Source of the DNA: Mrakia gelida
Taxonomy: Eukaryota; Basidiomycota; Tremellomycetes; Cystofilobasidiales; Mrakiaceae
Assembly: GCA_024345305.1 (NCBI GenBank)
Contig: BRON01000013.1
Span: forward strand, 496,001 to 560,000
Length of the DNA stretch: 64,000 nucleotides
Direction: 5' to 3'
Of the stretch, positions 63,901-64,000 are shown in pieces; the first letter of the stretch is position 1; every line of letters starts with the position of its first letter. A program made the position numbers and the translations under genes. The notes under the pieces are model-generated. The model did no database searches, was not told the origin of the DNA, and saw only the letters and a program-made list of their open reading frames with translations.

Positions 63901-64000
63901 CCGGGTTGGCTCGAGAAGGAGCGATGGTGAGGGGAGAGAGGGGAGCGAACGAACTTGAGAAGCTTGGATGACGGTGAGCTGTAGGAGAACAAGGAGTGTT
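60906..64000 (-). CDS. PRM15: Phosphopentomutase/phosphoglucomutase (PGM2/Prm15 family), 5' partial
   Basis: Coding begins beyond the right edge; the first exon visible (up to 63978) reads LTVIQASQ, then GLAAYVLATNPQAKKMGLVV, GHDHRHNSRRWAELTAAVFL, LYEGLVHTPLVPFGVKSLGA, and the active-site serine loop GVMITASHNPK with NDNGYKVYWSNAIQIISPHD. Later parts: FVHTALHGVGTPFLLRAFKT, VVLANDPDADRFTAAERNG (metal-binding D-x-D-x-D), DGLTIFTGDQIGSLFASWVL, FKYIGNKAEELANAGYEVPF with GYEEA, DKDGVSAA, and the phosphate-binding TSGTEPKIKYYLEGSG; stop 60908-60906. 'ASHNPKxDNGYKVY' is the version found in human PGM2 and yeast Prm15/Pgm3, which act mainly on ribose-1-/deoxyribose-1-phosphate in nucleoside breakdown. 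Cytosolic. A Ser/Pro-rich insertion (PSPDASDDDDIPSYPLPHSS) sits before the last domain. Confidence 0.9.

Noticed and set aside
1..64000. CRISPR arrays, bacterial operons, Shine-Dalgarno sites or rho-independent terminators
   Set aside because: The window is spliceosomal-intron-rich eukaryotic DNA; no regularly spaced repeats were seen.

Overview
The window looks like nuclear DNA of a GC-rich basidiomycete yeast, most likely Pucciniomycotina in the Rhodotorula/Sporobolomyces group. Almost every gene is cut into many small exons by introns of about 60-110 nt with GT(G/T)(A/C)GT donors, a clear CTGAC-type branch site (often GCTGACC) and a CAG/TAG acceptor. Genes are tightly packed on both strands and several appear in single-copy eukaryotic families (HUS1, aprataxin, uridine kinase, mitochondrial uL2, peroxiredoxin, ELO). 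The genus is inferred from gene style only. Exon joins given here were made by eye from splice signals and protein family fit.

Layout. 1-547: 3' end of a paladin-like protein (+). 844-4050: MFS permease of the Fen2/Liz1 type (-). 4588-6739: HUS1 checkpoint clamp subunit (-). 6963-12086: M16 metallopeptidase (+). 12524-15243: three-RRM RNA-binding protein (-). 15645-16654: aprataxin (+). 16888-20371: uridine kinase with UPRTase-like domain (+), rich in micro-exons. 20648-21211: small unknown protein (+). 21761-24462: disordered unknown protein (-). 25109-29072: a fused cystathionine beta-lyase/mevalonate kinase (-). 29412-30323: two tandem paralogous small proteins (-). 30559-31784: DUF1279/FAM210-like (-). 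32128-34791: mitochondrial ribosomal protein uL2 (-). 35056-36621: unknown nuclear-looking protein (+). 37543-41168: GT4 glycosyltransferase (+). 42132-43618: GST-like (+). 43822-44737: unknown (-). 44738-46610: long gene-poor gap with hairpins. 46611-48338: 2-Cys peroxiredoxin (+). 49204-51882: ELO fatty acid elongase (+). 52742-58834: mitochondrial HMG-box-like gene (+) broken by a complete Ty1/copia retrotransposon (53539-58376). 59058-59316: small protein (-). 59525-60683: RNase T2-fold protein without catalytic residues (-). 60906-64000: phosphopentomutase/phosphoglucomutase, 5' end outside the window (-).

The most striking observation is the gene at 25109-29072. One uninterrupted 382-nt exon (27303 to 26922) carries the end of a complete PLP-dependent cystathionine beta-lyase and the start of a complete mevalonate kinase, with neither a stop nor an ATG between them. 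The gene therefore predicts a single bifunctional protein joining methionine biosynthesis to the mevalonate/sterol/carotenoid pathway. Other notable points are the 9-, 4-, 11- and 6-nt micro-exons in the uridine kinase gene, a peroxiredoxin whose last intron decides whether a nuclear-localisation-like tail is added, the apparently catalytically dead RNase T2, an aprataxin with an eroded zinc finger, and a very young copia insertion with apparently identical LTRs.
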